From NCBI RefSeq assembly GCF_015206815.1, contig NZ_JADEXZ010000044.1, positions 1-50,358 of the forward strand: a stretch of DNA of 50,358 nt, in the 5' to 3' direction. Positions 33,042 to 40,861 of the stretch are shown piece by piece (position 1 is the first letter of the stretch; each line of letters opens with the position of its first letter). The position numbers were made by a program, and so were the translations under genes. The notes under the pieces are model-generated. The model had not been told where the DNA came from, did not search any database, and worked only from the letters and a program-made list of their open reading frames with translations. Origin of the DNA: Fortiea sp. LEGE XX443. Its GTDB lineage: Bacteria > Cyanobacteriota > Cyanobacteriia > Cyanobacteriales > Nostocaceae.

Positions 33042-34376
33042 CTAACCTCTTTGAAAACCTTTTGCTGGTTGTTTTTGTCCCTTACCTTTGGGTTTAGATT
33101 TATTAACTTCTGCGATCGCTTCTTGAAATAAATTATGCAAATGTAAAGGAACGCTGGCAATTTCTGGCAATTCTGGCTCGATAGATTTACCAAACTCTTG
33201 CAAAAGAGCATCCAAGTCAGTAGCAAGGCTAAACTCAGGACGCTGCAAGAAATCCTGCAATACTTTTTCTAGTTGAGTAGGATATTGTTGCGCTAACCGA
33301 TGCCAGATATAAGCATTAATACTTTTATCTTCTAAATAGTGACGAATTAGTTTCTCCGCACCATCAATACTTTGCCAGTCATCAGCTAATAAAATAGTTG
33401 TGACTTTAGTGTATGTTGGTAAAAATATCAATCCCCAACGAGAATGAGAAATTGCTGTCACTTGTTCGGCTTTTCTCAGTTCAGCGGGTAAATCTACCTT
33501 GGGAGCAACCATCTTTTGATTGCCGTTTTTACCATTGAACATTTCAGAAACGACATGAGAGTCAGCACCGATTTCTTTGGCTGCGGCTTGAATCTCATCT
33601 TCTCCGATACCAGATTCTGCTGCTATCTCATCCAAAGATTTAGAAGTATCGAGTCCTGCTGCTTTTAGGTATTTATCACTGATAATTTCTTGGAATTCAG
33701 CTATTTTTTTATTCAGTTGGTATCCTGGCATAGTGATTTCATCACCGCCAAAAAAATCAACAAACTGCTGATAATATTGCTCTACTGACTGCCAAGCTTC
33801 TTCTAATAAGTCCGGCGCATCGCTGTAAAGATGATTTTTATAGTTATCTTTAAAATTCCCAATTGCAACAGCAAGTTTTGGCTTACCTAAATTCCCCATA
33901 AATGTGTGAGTTCCAGAAAATATCCAGTCGCTATCAGTGAGGGGAGAAATGCGTGTAAGTAAGATATCTCCTGGCTTAAACCGAGATATTGTTTGTAGTT
34001 TTTCTGCACTATTTGGCTTGACAATGTAGTGTTTAGCTGTCAGCCAGTTCATGAGTTCTACGCCATCAGGTAGAATTTGGGTGATGGTAAATAAACCCAT
34101 AAAACTACGATGCCAAGTGTTGATCAAATTGCGATCGCTATCTGATAAATCTGTATTACTGGCGATAAATAACTCTATTGGTGAGTTATCATTAACTTTC
34201 CCTTCTGCAATAAAGCTGTCAATGATTAAGTCTTGTTGCGTGCTATCTCCATTACCACGACGCAACTGCGTGGCTGCATAAACCTCTAATGCTTGTGCTA
34301 GTTCGCCTTCCGCATCCAGGACAAAATCAACCAAGGCTTGTTTGAGTGTGTGCGATCTTTCTACTATGACATCCAC
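33042..34376 (-). CDS. Conserved cyanobacterial protein, function unknown
   Basis: 444 residues from a GTG start (MDVIVERSHTLKQALVDFV); an AGAGAG site precedes it. No signal or membrane segment. The middle has LTDSDWIFSGTHTFMGNLGK, then helical segments with an Asp/Glu/Ala-rich ESGIGEDEIQAAAKEIGADS. LIRHYLEDKSINAYIWHRLAQQYP follows, and the end is a basic, Lys/Gly-rich tail (KSKPKGKGQKQPAKGFQRG). The tail could contact nucleic acid. I recognise no domain. It converges with the Uma2 gene with a one-base gap. Confidence 0.72.
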   Translation of the reverse strand: MDVIVERSHTLKQALVDFVLDAEGELAQALEVYAATQLRRGNGDSTQQDLIIDSFIAEGKVNDNSPIELFIASNTDLSDSDRNLINTWHRSFMGLFTITQILPDGVELMNWLTAKHYIVKPNSAEKLQTISRFKPGDILLTRISPLTDSDWIFSGTHTFMGNLGKPKLAVAIGNFKDNYKNHLYSDAPDLLEEAWQSVEQYYQQFVDFFGGDEITMPGYQLNKKIAEFQEIISDKYLKAAGLDTSKSLDEIAAESGIGEDEIQAAAKEIGADSHVVSEMFNGKNGNQKMVAPKVDLPAELRKAEQVTAISHSRWGLIFLPTYTKVTTILLADDWQSIDGAEKLIRHYLEDKSINAYIWHRLAQQYPTQLEKVLQDFLQRPEFSLATDLDALLQEFGKSIEPELPEIASVPLHLHNLFQEAIAEVNKSKPKGKGQKQPAKGFQRG

Positions 34377-34600
34377 AAGCGAATCTCTCTGCTCAACAGT
34401 TGTAGACTATAGCGTTTTGGAAGATGACAACATCTAGCAATAGCTAGATTTAGTTTAGCTATAAGTAATTAGATTGATGCTTAAGCTGACGACCAAAGTA
34501 CAGTGAAGCAAGTCGGGAAAATTAATGTTAACGAGGTAAGCCTTTAAGCACAGAGGTGTGCGAGGGTAAAGAATTTAAATCTTCACCCTGTTTTAATAGA

Positions 34601-34996
34601 CTATAACTCCTGAAATTTAGTGCGGATTGTTTCAATTCTTTGACGATTGACACCTAAATCACTTTGACCTAACCGAGAGGCTGAACGCACTTGAATAACA
34701 TTAGCATGACGATCTAGATAAAACTCTACATCATCGACAAATCCCATCAGTCCACTCTTAAATTCTGCATATAAATAGTCCTGATTTTCGGCAATAATTG
34801 TAGTTCTGGGTAAGGATTGAATAATACTTTTGAGATTGGCGATCGCTTGTTCTGGACTAGTATTAAAAGTTAGCGGTGCAATTTGGTGAACTGCGTCTGT
34901 ACTCTGGCTAGATACACAATTAGGTGAATTGGGGCAAGCTGCTAATTTGCCATCATGCACACCCAAGTTATTCGGACGTTTACCTGCAAAAATCAT
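34601..34996 (-). CDS. DUF1499 domain protein
   Basis: 131 residues. LAACPNSPNCVSSQS near the N-terminus is the hallmark of DUF1499, followed by YLYAEFKSGLMGFVDDVEFYLD and IQVRSASRLGQSDLGVNRQRI. Many relatives carry a lipobox or membrane anchor; here none is obvious, and the start is MIFAGKRPNNLG. Function unknown. Single gene. Confidence 0.92.
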   Translation of the reverse strand: MIFAGKRPNNLGVHDGKLAACPNSPNCVSSQSTDAVHQIAPLTFNTSPEQAIANLKSIIQSLPRTTIIAENQDYLYAEFKSGLMGFVDDVEFYLDRHANVIQVRSASRLGQSDLGVNRQRIETIRTKFQEL

Positions 34997-35358
34997 AGTT
35001 TTATTGGCTGATAGGGGAAATACTCAGTAATTAGTACTTTTTTATAATTTAGCAATTTATTTGAGTTGCTTAATTATGATGTGGGTTATTTATTAAAACT
35101 AAAATATTTAGACTCTTCAGTACTTATTATGCTAAATCATTAGACAAAACATAAAAATATCTAAATAATTATGTTAATATCTATTCATGCTGAAGCCTTA
35201 ATTTACTTGACATGCAAGGATTATTTATTATTCACTACAAGAATAAAAATAATAATTTTAAGTTAATTTATGGTCATGCTTAAGAAAAAAGGAATAAAAG
35301 TTTTAACAGAACTTTTAGATTTACCATCTGTAAAATTACTAGCATAACGTATTTATAG

Positions 35359-35487
35359 AATGATCATGGAACAACCAGTGGAACTGTAGAAGGAATTAAT
35401 CACAAACTTAAGCTGATTAAACGCTCCTGATATGGATTCTGAAATTTTGATAATTTCAGAATAAGATGTTTGCTAAATTGGGCTTGA
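35359..35487 (+). pseudogene. ISL3-family transposase C-terminal remnant
   Basis: Translation of 35359-35487 reads SGTVEGINHKLKLIKRS, stop, YGF, stop, NFDNFRIRCLLNWA. This matches the conserved end of ISL3-type DDE transposases (T-V-E-G-I-N-N-K-L-K-L-I-K-R-x-x-Y-G-F-R-N-F-x-N-F-R-I-R). Two in-frame TGA codons and the lack of the catalytic N-terminal part mark it as a dead fragment. No inverted repeats seen. Confidence 0.8.
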
Positions 35488-35736
35488 CTCACTATTTTAG
35501 CATAACAAGTACTGAAGAACCATAATCGTTAGTGTTCCACTTTTATTTGTGCAGCGATCGCTTCCCTAATTCAGGCTAATAAGCTAATCGTCATTTAAAT
35601 TGCACCATTTTCATGGTAATCAAAGCTGCAAACCCTCTCCCTTGCTCCCTGCTCCCTGCCCCCCTGCGGCCTCAATGTGCAAATTAAATGCTTAACAGCT
35701 TAGGAGTAATCGTTTCTCCATTTTGGATAAAAAACA

Positions 35737-35769
35737 AGATCCCCAACTTCTTGAAGAAATCGGGGATCT
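35737..35769 (-). terminator. GATCCCC palindrome, likely terminator of the GH57 gene
   Basis: AGATCCCC (35737-35744) / GGGGATCT (35762-35769) with the self-complementary core TTCTTGAAGAA between. It lies 19 bp beyond the stop of the GH57/DUF3536 gene. Confidence 0.6.
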
Positions 35770-35787
35770 GCGCCTACTACAAATCAA

Positions 35788-38508
35788 CTAATCCAATTTA
35801 CTCAAAATTGCACTGACATCAACAGCTAATTTTTGTCCTAATTTCAACAACTGCCGACACTGATTAGTATCATCTTTATTCATCAGACTAGTAATACAAA
35901 CAGGTACTATCCGACTGTGCAGACAACTGAAGTACAGTTCTTGAGAACGATACAGAGAAATACCCAAATTTAGCTGATATCCGACATCAATCAATCTTTC
36001 TAAAAGTTGGATATCTGTGGCAAAACTACCATTGGCATCATGCAATAATTGCCAGAGCGATCGCAAGATCAACTGCTCTAACATTTGCTTACCTTCAGCA
36101 ATATTTAATCGACAACGCAGATGTTTGGCTTCTGTGGCGATCGCTTCTAATTCTACAATGTGATTCCAGCACAATTGCGGTTCGGCTATATCTTGCTCTA
36201 GCGATCGCAATTTTGTCATACAGCGATATCCTAAAGCAATCTCGGCTGCTACTTGCAACTCTTGTGGTACTTCTAGTTCATCCCGATGGAATGCCATGAG
36301 TACGCCGTAATTTTCCCGGTACGTTTGAGTATAAAGTTGGTCGAGCCGTGTCAAGGTTTCTTGACTAATTAACCGCATAATTCGATGGCGTTCTTCGGCA
36401 AATAGATTTTGCAAACTGAAAGTTTCATTGCCAAATAACTGTGTCATCACCAAAATAGTATGGGCTGCACTTGCTTGTTGGAGTGCTGCAAATAGCTTTT
36501 CTTTCAACTGACTGTAATCACGTCGCCCACTAAACTGTTGAATGCAGCAGTGAAAATCCCAGCCACCCAAATGCAAAACTGCAAATACTAAATGTTCGCT
36601 TTCCCAGGTAATTTCTGAGACTAACTTCAAATGTCCCACCACCAAAGTCAGCGATCCCATACGTTGCAGTTGGTAATCTAACTCATTGGCAGTGTAACAA
36701 TAAACCCGCTTATGGCGAGGATGGTGCAGTTTACAAGAGATATCTTGTCCTGATAAATTGCCAGTTTCTGGTGATCTATGATGATTGAACAACGAAGTAA
36801 TGGCATAGTGGGCAGCTACTTGCTTGAAGCTGACTTGAGCAGTTAGCACCAAATGTCGATAAATCTCACCACCGTGCTTGAAAAATTCTACATTGCTCGG
36901 TGCTAAACCCAGACGTTTGAGGAAGCCTTTTTCTAGTTGTACGCCCGCTACATCTCCTGCTAGTTCTAACGCACGGGCGGCATAACGGAGAATCTGAGTA
37001 CCTTCTGGACGAGATAGTTCTTCAAAAAACCAACCGCAACTGGTGAACATTAATAAGGCGTGACGCTGCATTTCCAATAGACGCAAAGCATCTACTTGTT
37101 CGGCGGCGGTGAGTTTGTGAGTTTGATGACGAGAGAGGAAGCGGCTGACATTGGCAGGAGAGCGATCGCGCATGACTTTGATATATTCATCTCTAGCTAT
37201 CCAAGGATCTTGGAAAAACTGCTGGCCATATTCGTCATACACTGCAATTAACTGATCCCGCAGCCAATTTAAGGCATTGCGTAAAGGCTTACGCCATTTT
37301 TGATGCCAAACACCGCCTTCCCCACCACAACCACAGTCATCTTGCCATCTATCTACGCCGTGGGCGCAACTCCAAGCTGTGACTGGTTTTAGCTCTACTT
37401 CCCAGGTGGGAGGATTTAAGCTGAGGTAGTGAGCAAAGTTCGTGACTGTCCAATCGTGATCTGGAAATTCTTCTGTAAAGGCGTAAGCTAAAGTTTTTTC
37501 AGTGCCTTTTTTATGGTGTCCGAAAGTTTCCCCATCGGTGGCTACAGAAATCAATTGCGCTGGACGATGATCCCCTCGCACAGCTGAACCGATGCGTCCC
37601 GCCAAATGATGGGAACTATAAGTAACATCTGTAAAACCCATGTCCCGCGATATCGGGCCATCGTAGAAGAAAACATCAATATAAGGTAGTCCTTCTACAG
37701 ACTCGTCAATACTCTCTGTTGAGGAGATAGTACTAAGAGGTGAAGCCGCTGTCTTCAAAGTTGGCTTCAAATAGCAACGATAGGGACGAGTGGGATCAAT
37801 CTGGCAGCCGCCTACTTCATACCATTCTGACTGGGGATCATTTTTATGGGGTAGGGGACGGCAACGTTGTGCTTGTGATGGTGCCAAGATAATGAAACGA
37901 ATACCTTCGGCGATGAGAGCTTCTATAGTTGGATAGTCTACACCTGTTTCTGCTAACCACATACCTTCGGGATCGCGGCCAAAGCGGGATTTGAAGTCTT
38001 CTTTGCCCCAGCGAATTTGAGTATATTTATCGCGTTCGTTAGCCAGAGGCATGATGATGTGATTATATACTTGCGCGATCGCATTACCATGACCTTGCAA
38101 GCGTTGGGCGCTTTTAGCATCTGCCTCTAATATTCTTTGATAAACCTCTAAATCATAGCGTTCTAGCCACGACATCAAGGTAGGGCCAATGTTAAAGCTG
38201 AGGTATTCGTAATTATTCACGATCCCCATGATTTCGCCCTTATCGTTCAATATCCTGGCAAAGGCATTGGGACGATAGCATTCAGAGTGAATTCGCTCAT
38301 TCCAATCATGGAAAGGAGCAGCACTAGGTTGGCGCTCAATTGCATCTAGATAAGGGTTCTCGCGCGGTGGTTGGTAAAAATGACCATGCACCGTGACATA
38401 AACACCAGTAGACGTTCTCAGGGGATCGTTTTGGTGAGTCTCTTTGATCGTGGGATTATTTGTAAATGTCGAGCCAGAACTAGCTGGCAATTCAGCAGCA
38501 GAAGTCAT
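35788..38508 (-). CDS. GH57 glycoside hydrolase with DUF3536 domain
   Basis: About 906 residues from the ATG at 38508 (MTSAAELPASS); the frame stays open to a TTG at 38526. The GH57 catalytic domain begins VYVTVHGHFYQPPRENPYL, with NYEYLSFNIGPTLMSWLE, the nucleophile region GMWLAETGVDYPTIE and the later acid region SVATDGETFGHHK. A long C-terminal DUF3536 region (from about 500) follows. GH57 enzymes act on alpha-glucans (amylases, branching enzymes, amylopullulanases), so a glycogen-related role is plausible, but the substrate of this subfamily is not established to my knowledge. Cytosolic. Confidence 0.9.
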   Translation of the reverse strand: MTSAAELPASSGSTFTNNPTIKETHQNDPLRTSTGVYVTVHGHFYQPPRENPYLDAIERQPSAAPFHDWNERIHSECYRPNAFARILNDKGEIMGIVNNYEYLSFNIGPTLMSWLERYDLEVYQRILEADAKSAQRLQGHGNAIAQVYNHIIMPLANERDKYTQIRWGKEDFKSRFGRDPEGMWLAETGVDYPTIEALIAEGIRFIILAPSQAQRCRPLPHKNDPQSEWYEVGGCQIDPTRPYRCYLKPTLKTAASPLSTISSTESIDESVEGLPYIDVFFYDGPISRDMGFTDVTYSSHHLAGRIGSAVRGDHRPAQLISVATDGETFGHHKKGTEKTLAYAFTEEFPDHDWTVTNFAHYLSLNPPTWEVELKPVTAWSCAHGVDRWQDDCGCGGEGGVWHQKWRKPLRNALNWLRDQLIAVYDEYGQQFFQDPWIARDEYIKVMRDRSPANVSRFLSRHQTHKLTAAEQVDALRLLEMQRHALLMFTSCGWFFEELSRPEGTQILRYAARALELAGDVAGVQLEKGFLKRLGLAPSNVEFFKHGGEIYRHLVLTAQVSFKQVAAHYAITSLFNHHRSPETGNLSGQDISCKLHHPRHKRVYCYTANELDYQLQRMGSLTLVVGHLKLVSEITWESEHLVFAVLHLGGWDFHCCIQQFSGRRDYSQLKEKLFAALQQASAAHTILVMTQLFGNETFSLQNLFAEERHRIMRLISQETLTRLDQLYTQTYRENYGVLMAFHRDELEVPQELQVAAEIALGYRCMTKLRSLEQDIAEPQLCWNHIVELEAIATEAKHLRCRLNIAEGKQMLEQLILRSLWQLLHDANGSFATDIQLLERLIDVGYQLNLGISLYRSQELYFSCLHSRIVPVCITSLMNKDDTNQCRQLLKLGQKLAVDVSAILSKLD

Positions 38509-38772
38509 GTATGTATATTTATCCAAAACAAAAAACTTGTACTAACGCGGAAAGCGTTGTATTCCAACCTCATTTACACAGGTTTCAACACAAAATCCGG
38601 TATAGAGTAAAACTATGGGTCTAGGATACAGTCTAATTTGTGAAAAAGCAGTCTGACTAGAGTGTGAAATCTGCGTTATCGCATAGCTGTTTCTCAACTA
38701 TTACTAAATTCTCAGCCATCTAACAACGCCTCTGTTAGGGTTTTCTCTTCAGGAGTCCCAATAAAACTTTAA

Positions 38773-39057
38773 TTGTCTTTTGATATATTAAACTCGATTT
38801 TTGGTGTGATTATTCACGTCACAATTGATACTTTTACTACAAAAGATTGCAAAAAATCTTTAAAACGCAATCTTAATTTACATATTTCTTTTCTGTTATA
38901 CTGGAAAGATAACTTTCTGCCATCACTCTCAGAAAATAATAATTTAAATCAAATTCTGGGACTTGAATTTCATCAATGTTTGAGACATGATTTCTTAATA
39001 GTAACTAAAATTTCTCCTCAAAAAGTGGAAAATATTTTCTTAAAAAGCTTTCAATGA
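38773..39057 (+). CDS. Doubtful small open frame
   Basis: 94 codons beginning with TTG (MSFDILNSIFGVIIHVTIDT) and without a good ribosome binding site. AT-rich codons, one hydrophobic N-terminal segment, no motif. It could be a decayed gene or chance. Listed only because no other feature covers this stretch. Confidence 0.2.
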   Translation: MSFDILNSIFGVIIHVTIDTFTTKDCKKSLKRNLNLHISFLLYWKDNFLPSLSENNNLNQILGLEFHQCLRHDFLIVTKISPQKVENIFLKSFQ

Positions 39058-39122
39058 TTGGGTCATCCCACTCTGACAAAAAAGAATACAGTTCAAATAA
39101 AATAATTTTTCTATATAAATTT

Positions 39123-39153
39123 TGTAGAGATGTTGCATTGCAACATCTCTACA
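39123..39153. repeat. Perfect palindrome of the GTAGAGAT/C family
   Basis: TGTAGAGATGTTGCA (39123-39137) and TGCAACATCTCTACA (39139-39153) around a single T, followed by seven T. It can act as an intrinsic terminator on the + strand. Related to 2796-2825 and 31573-31607. Confidence 0.75.
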
Positions 39154-39654
39154 TTTTTTTAGTTTAAGAGTTTGAATGTCTCTTACTCTGGCGGTTCAGA
39201 ACTCTGGAAGATTTGCAAAAACTTAGTGAAGTTGAACCTAGGCGATACCTACTGCGGTAAACTACGCAATGTTTGATAAATTGAGGATGCCTGAAAAATT
39301 GTGACTCTGTGCCAAGGTTCCACAAAAAATACTTTTGCGTAGCTTAATTTTTTTAGTCAATTACCTCAAAAACAAGCAAAATTATTTCAACAACAAAGTC
39401 AACCCAGCAAACACACTTCATTTAACACTAGGGATGTCTAACGACATGCGAGAGTCTTAGCCGTTGGCGTAGCTTTTGAGCGCCGCTAACAGCAGTAGCC
39501 CGCTTCCTCCTATAGGGGTACATGTTGGGGAAGCCGACGACAGTTGCTATAACGCGGGGAACCCGCGCAACGCACTGTCTCACCACTATACATCTACGCT
39601 CTAACAATAATAGCTGGCAGTAATCTTTGATTGAGTCAATCAGGATTCATGGAC

Positions 39655-39698
39655 AATTAAAAATTAAAAACCAGCAACTTGATTTTTAATTTTTAATT
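39655..39698 (-). terminator. A/T hairpin after the RRM gene
   Basis: AATTAAAAATTAAAAA (39655-39670) and TTTTTAATTTTTAATT (39683-39698), perfect 16-bp arms with a 12-nt loop, 14 bp beyond the RRM protein stop codon. Arms are all A/T, so stability is modest. Confidence 0.55.
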
Positions 39699-39711
39699 TC
39701 CCTTGCTAGTG

Positions 39712-40197
39712 TTAGTTTGTGGTTTGTGCGGCTAACATCTGCTTCAGCTTTTCCAGTTCAGATGCCCAACGGGGATCTGGACGGATTGCATCTGATTCAG
39801 TAGAAGTGCTAGTTTCGCGCCCACCGCTGCTACGTTTAGACTTTTTAGAGCTTTTATCACGACGGTTGCTGTCTTTATTACTGCTAGGAGTGGGACTGCT
39901 ATGTACAGCAGCTTTAGGCGCTGGCTCTTCGCCCTCATCACCCTTGGTTCGGGGCAATGCTTTTTCTAGCTTTATCGGGGTATCTTTAAACATCTGACCA
40001 TTATATTTTTCAATAATTTGATCAGCTTGATCGTCATTGTTTACGGTTAAGAAACCAAAACCACGACATTTACCAGTTTTCCGGTCTTTAATTAGTTTTG
40101 TGGTAACAGCATCGCCTTCTTCTGCAAAAACTGCTTGCAGGTCTTGACGATCTATTTCTTCTTTTGGCAAATTGCCTATATATAGGCGAACAGACAT
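39712..40197 (-). CDS. RNA-binding protein with one RRM
   Basis: 161 residues. The RRM (1-82) has RNP2 LYIGNL and RNP1 KCRGFGFLTV, with aromatic residues for RNA contact. Residues 83-145 are a low-complexity Ser/Lys/Arg-rich tail (SSNKDSNRRDKSSKKSKRSS), and the end is a short charged helix (PRWASELEKLKQMLAAQ). It belongs to the cyanobacterial Rbp family, but the tail is longer than in the glycine-tailed cold-inducible types. The 664-bp non-coding stretch upstream may hold a long 5-prime leader. Confidence 0.9.
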   Translation of the reverse strand: MSVRLYIGNLPKEEIDRQDLQAVFAEEGDAVTTKLIKDRKTGKCRGFGFLTVNNDDQADQIIEKYNGQMFKDTPIKLEKALPRTKGDEGEEPAPKAAVHSSPTPSSNKDSNRRDKSSKKSKRSSGGRETSTSTESDAIRPDPRWASELEKLKQMLAAQTTN

Positions 40198-40861
40198 GAA
40201 CTATACCTCCAGAGTTTAATGAACGTAGCAAGGCAAGAGAACAATCACTTGGTTTTGGCTTTTAAATAGATAGATGCTATTGATTAAAATTGCCACAAAC
40301 CAATTTTTTTACTCCAAACTGTCAACCTATACAATACAGTTTTTCGTTTGGACAAAGCTTGTATATTACAAAAGCGCACACAACGCTCAGTTAATACCAC
40401 CTTAATTCTAAAATTTGTAAATTTATTAGCTTACTGTCTGCCACAGTAAACTTTTTTTGATGTCCTTGCCCGCAGAATTCAACACCATTTCCTACATTAT
40501 CACGGTATCTTCTACGTAGCTAGTTCAGAACACACATTTCCGATTATATTGCGAATTGATCGTAGCATAAAATACATTTTTTTCTCAAGAGCGGATATTT
40601 GAAACAAAAACCAGCCATTGGCTGGTCGATTTGCTGCTGTGTTGGGAGGATAAAAAGATCCATTGGCGCAAGCAGTTGATAGCAATCACTAAGTTGGGAT
40701 GCTAAGTTATGCTGTTTGCTAGGAATATTGTTAATAAATGTAACACTTGTAAAGAAATGTTGCAAGTTTTATCATTGGTTATTGGTCATGTGTGAAAAGG
40801 CAGGAGGATGAAATTTCATACTACCCTGCGGGAACGCCAGGGGCGAACACACTTCTTTTGG
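40198..40861. other. Leader region of the RRM gene and tail of the M48-like gene
   Basis: No credible gene. A CCTCC complement just upstream of the RRM start (40206-40210) marks its ribosome binding site (GGAGG on the minus strand). A palindrome accagcca.ttggctggt is at 40610-40626. Cyanobacterial rbp leaders are often long and temperature-regulated, which is possible here. Confidence 0.45.

Larger units (their letters stand above)
34997..35787. other. AT-rich spacer with transposase remnant and palindrome
   Basis: 791 bp. Contents: an AT-rich block (35030-35350), an ISL3-like transposase fragment (35359-35487), a HIP1 site (about 35554-35561), a CTCCCTG STRR run (about 35638-35665) and a GATCCCC palindrome (35737-35769) at the 3-prime end of the glycoside hydrolase gene. 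No intact gene. Confidence 0.6.
38509..39711. other. 1.2-kb region of repeats, mostly non-coding
   Basis: It holds one doubtful small reading frame (38773-39057) and a perfect palindrome (39123-39153). A mosaic of dispersed repeats at 39425-39590 includes gatgtctaacgacatgcgag, gttggcgtagcttttgagcg and aacgcggggaacccgcgcaa. A strong A/T hairpin follows (39655-39698). Confidence 0.55.

Noticed and set aside
40544-40765. 73-codon minus-strand frame
   Set aside because: No start context, no motif, and it spans a local palindrome; judged chance.
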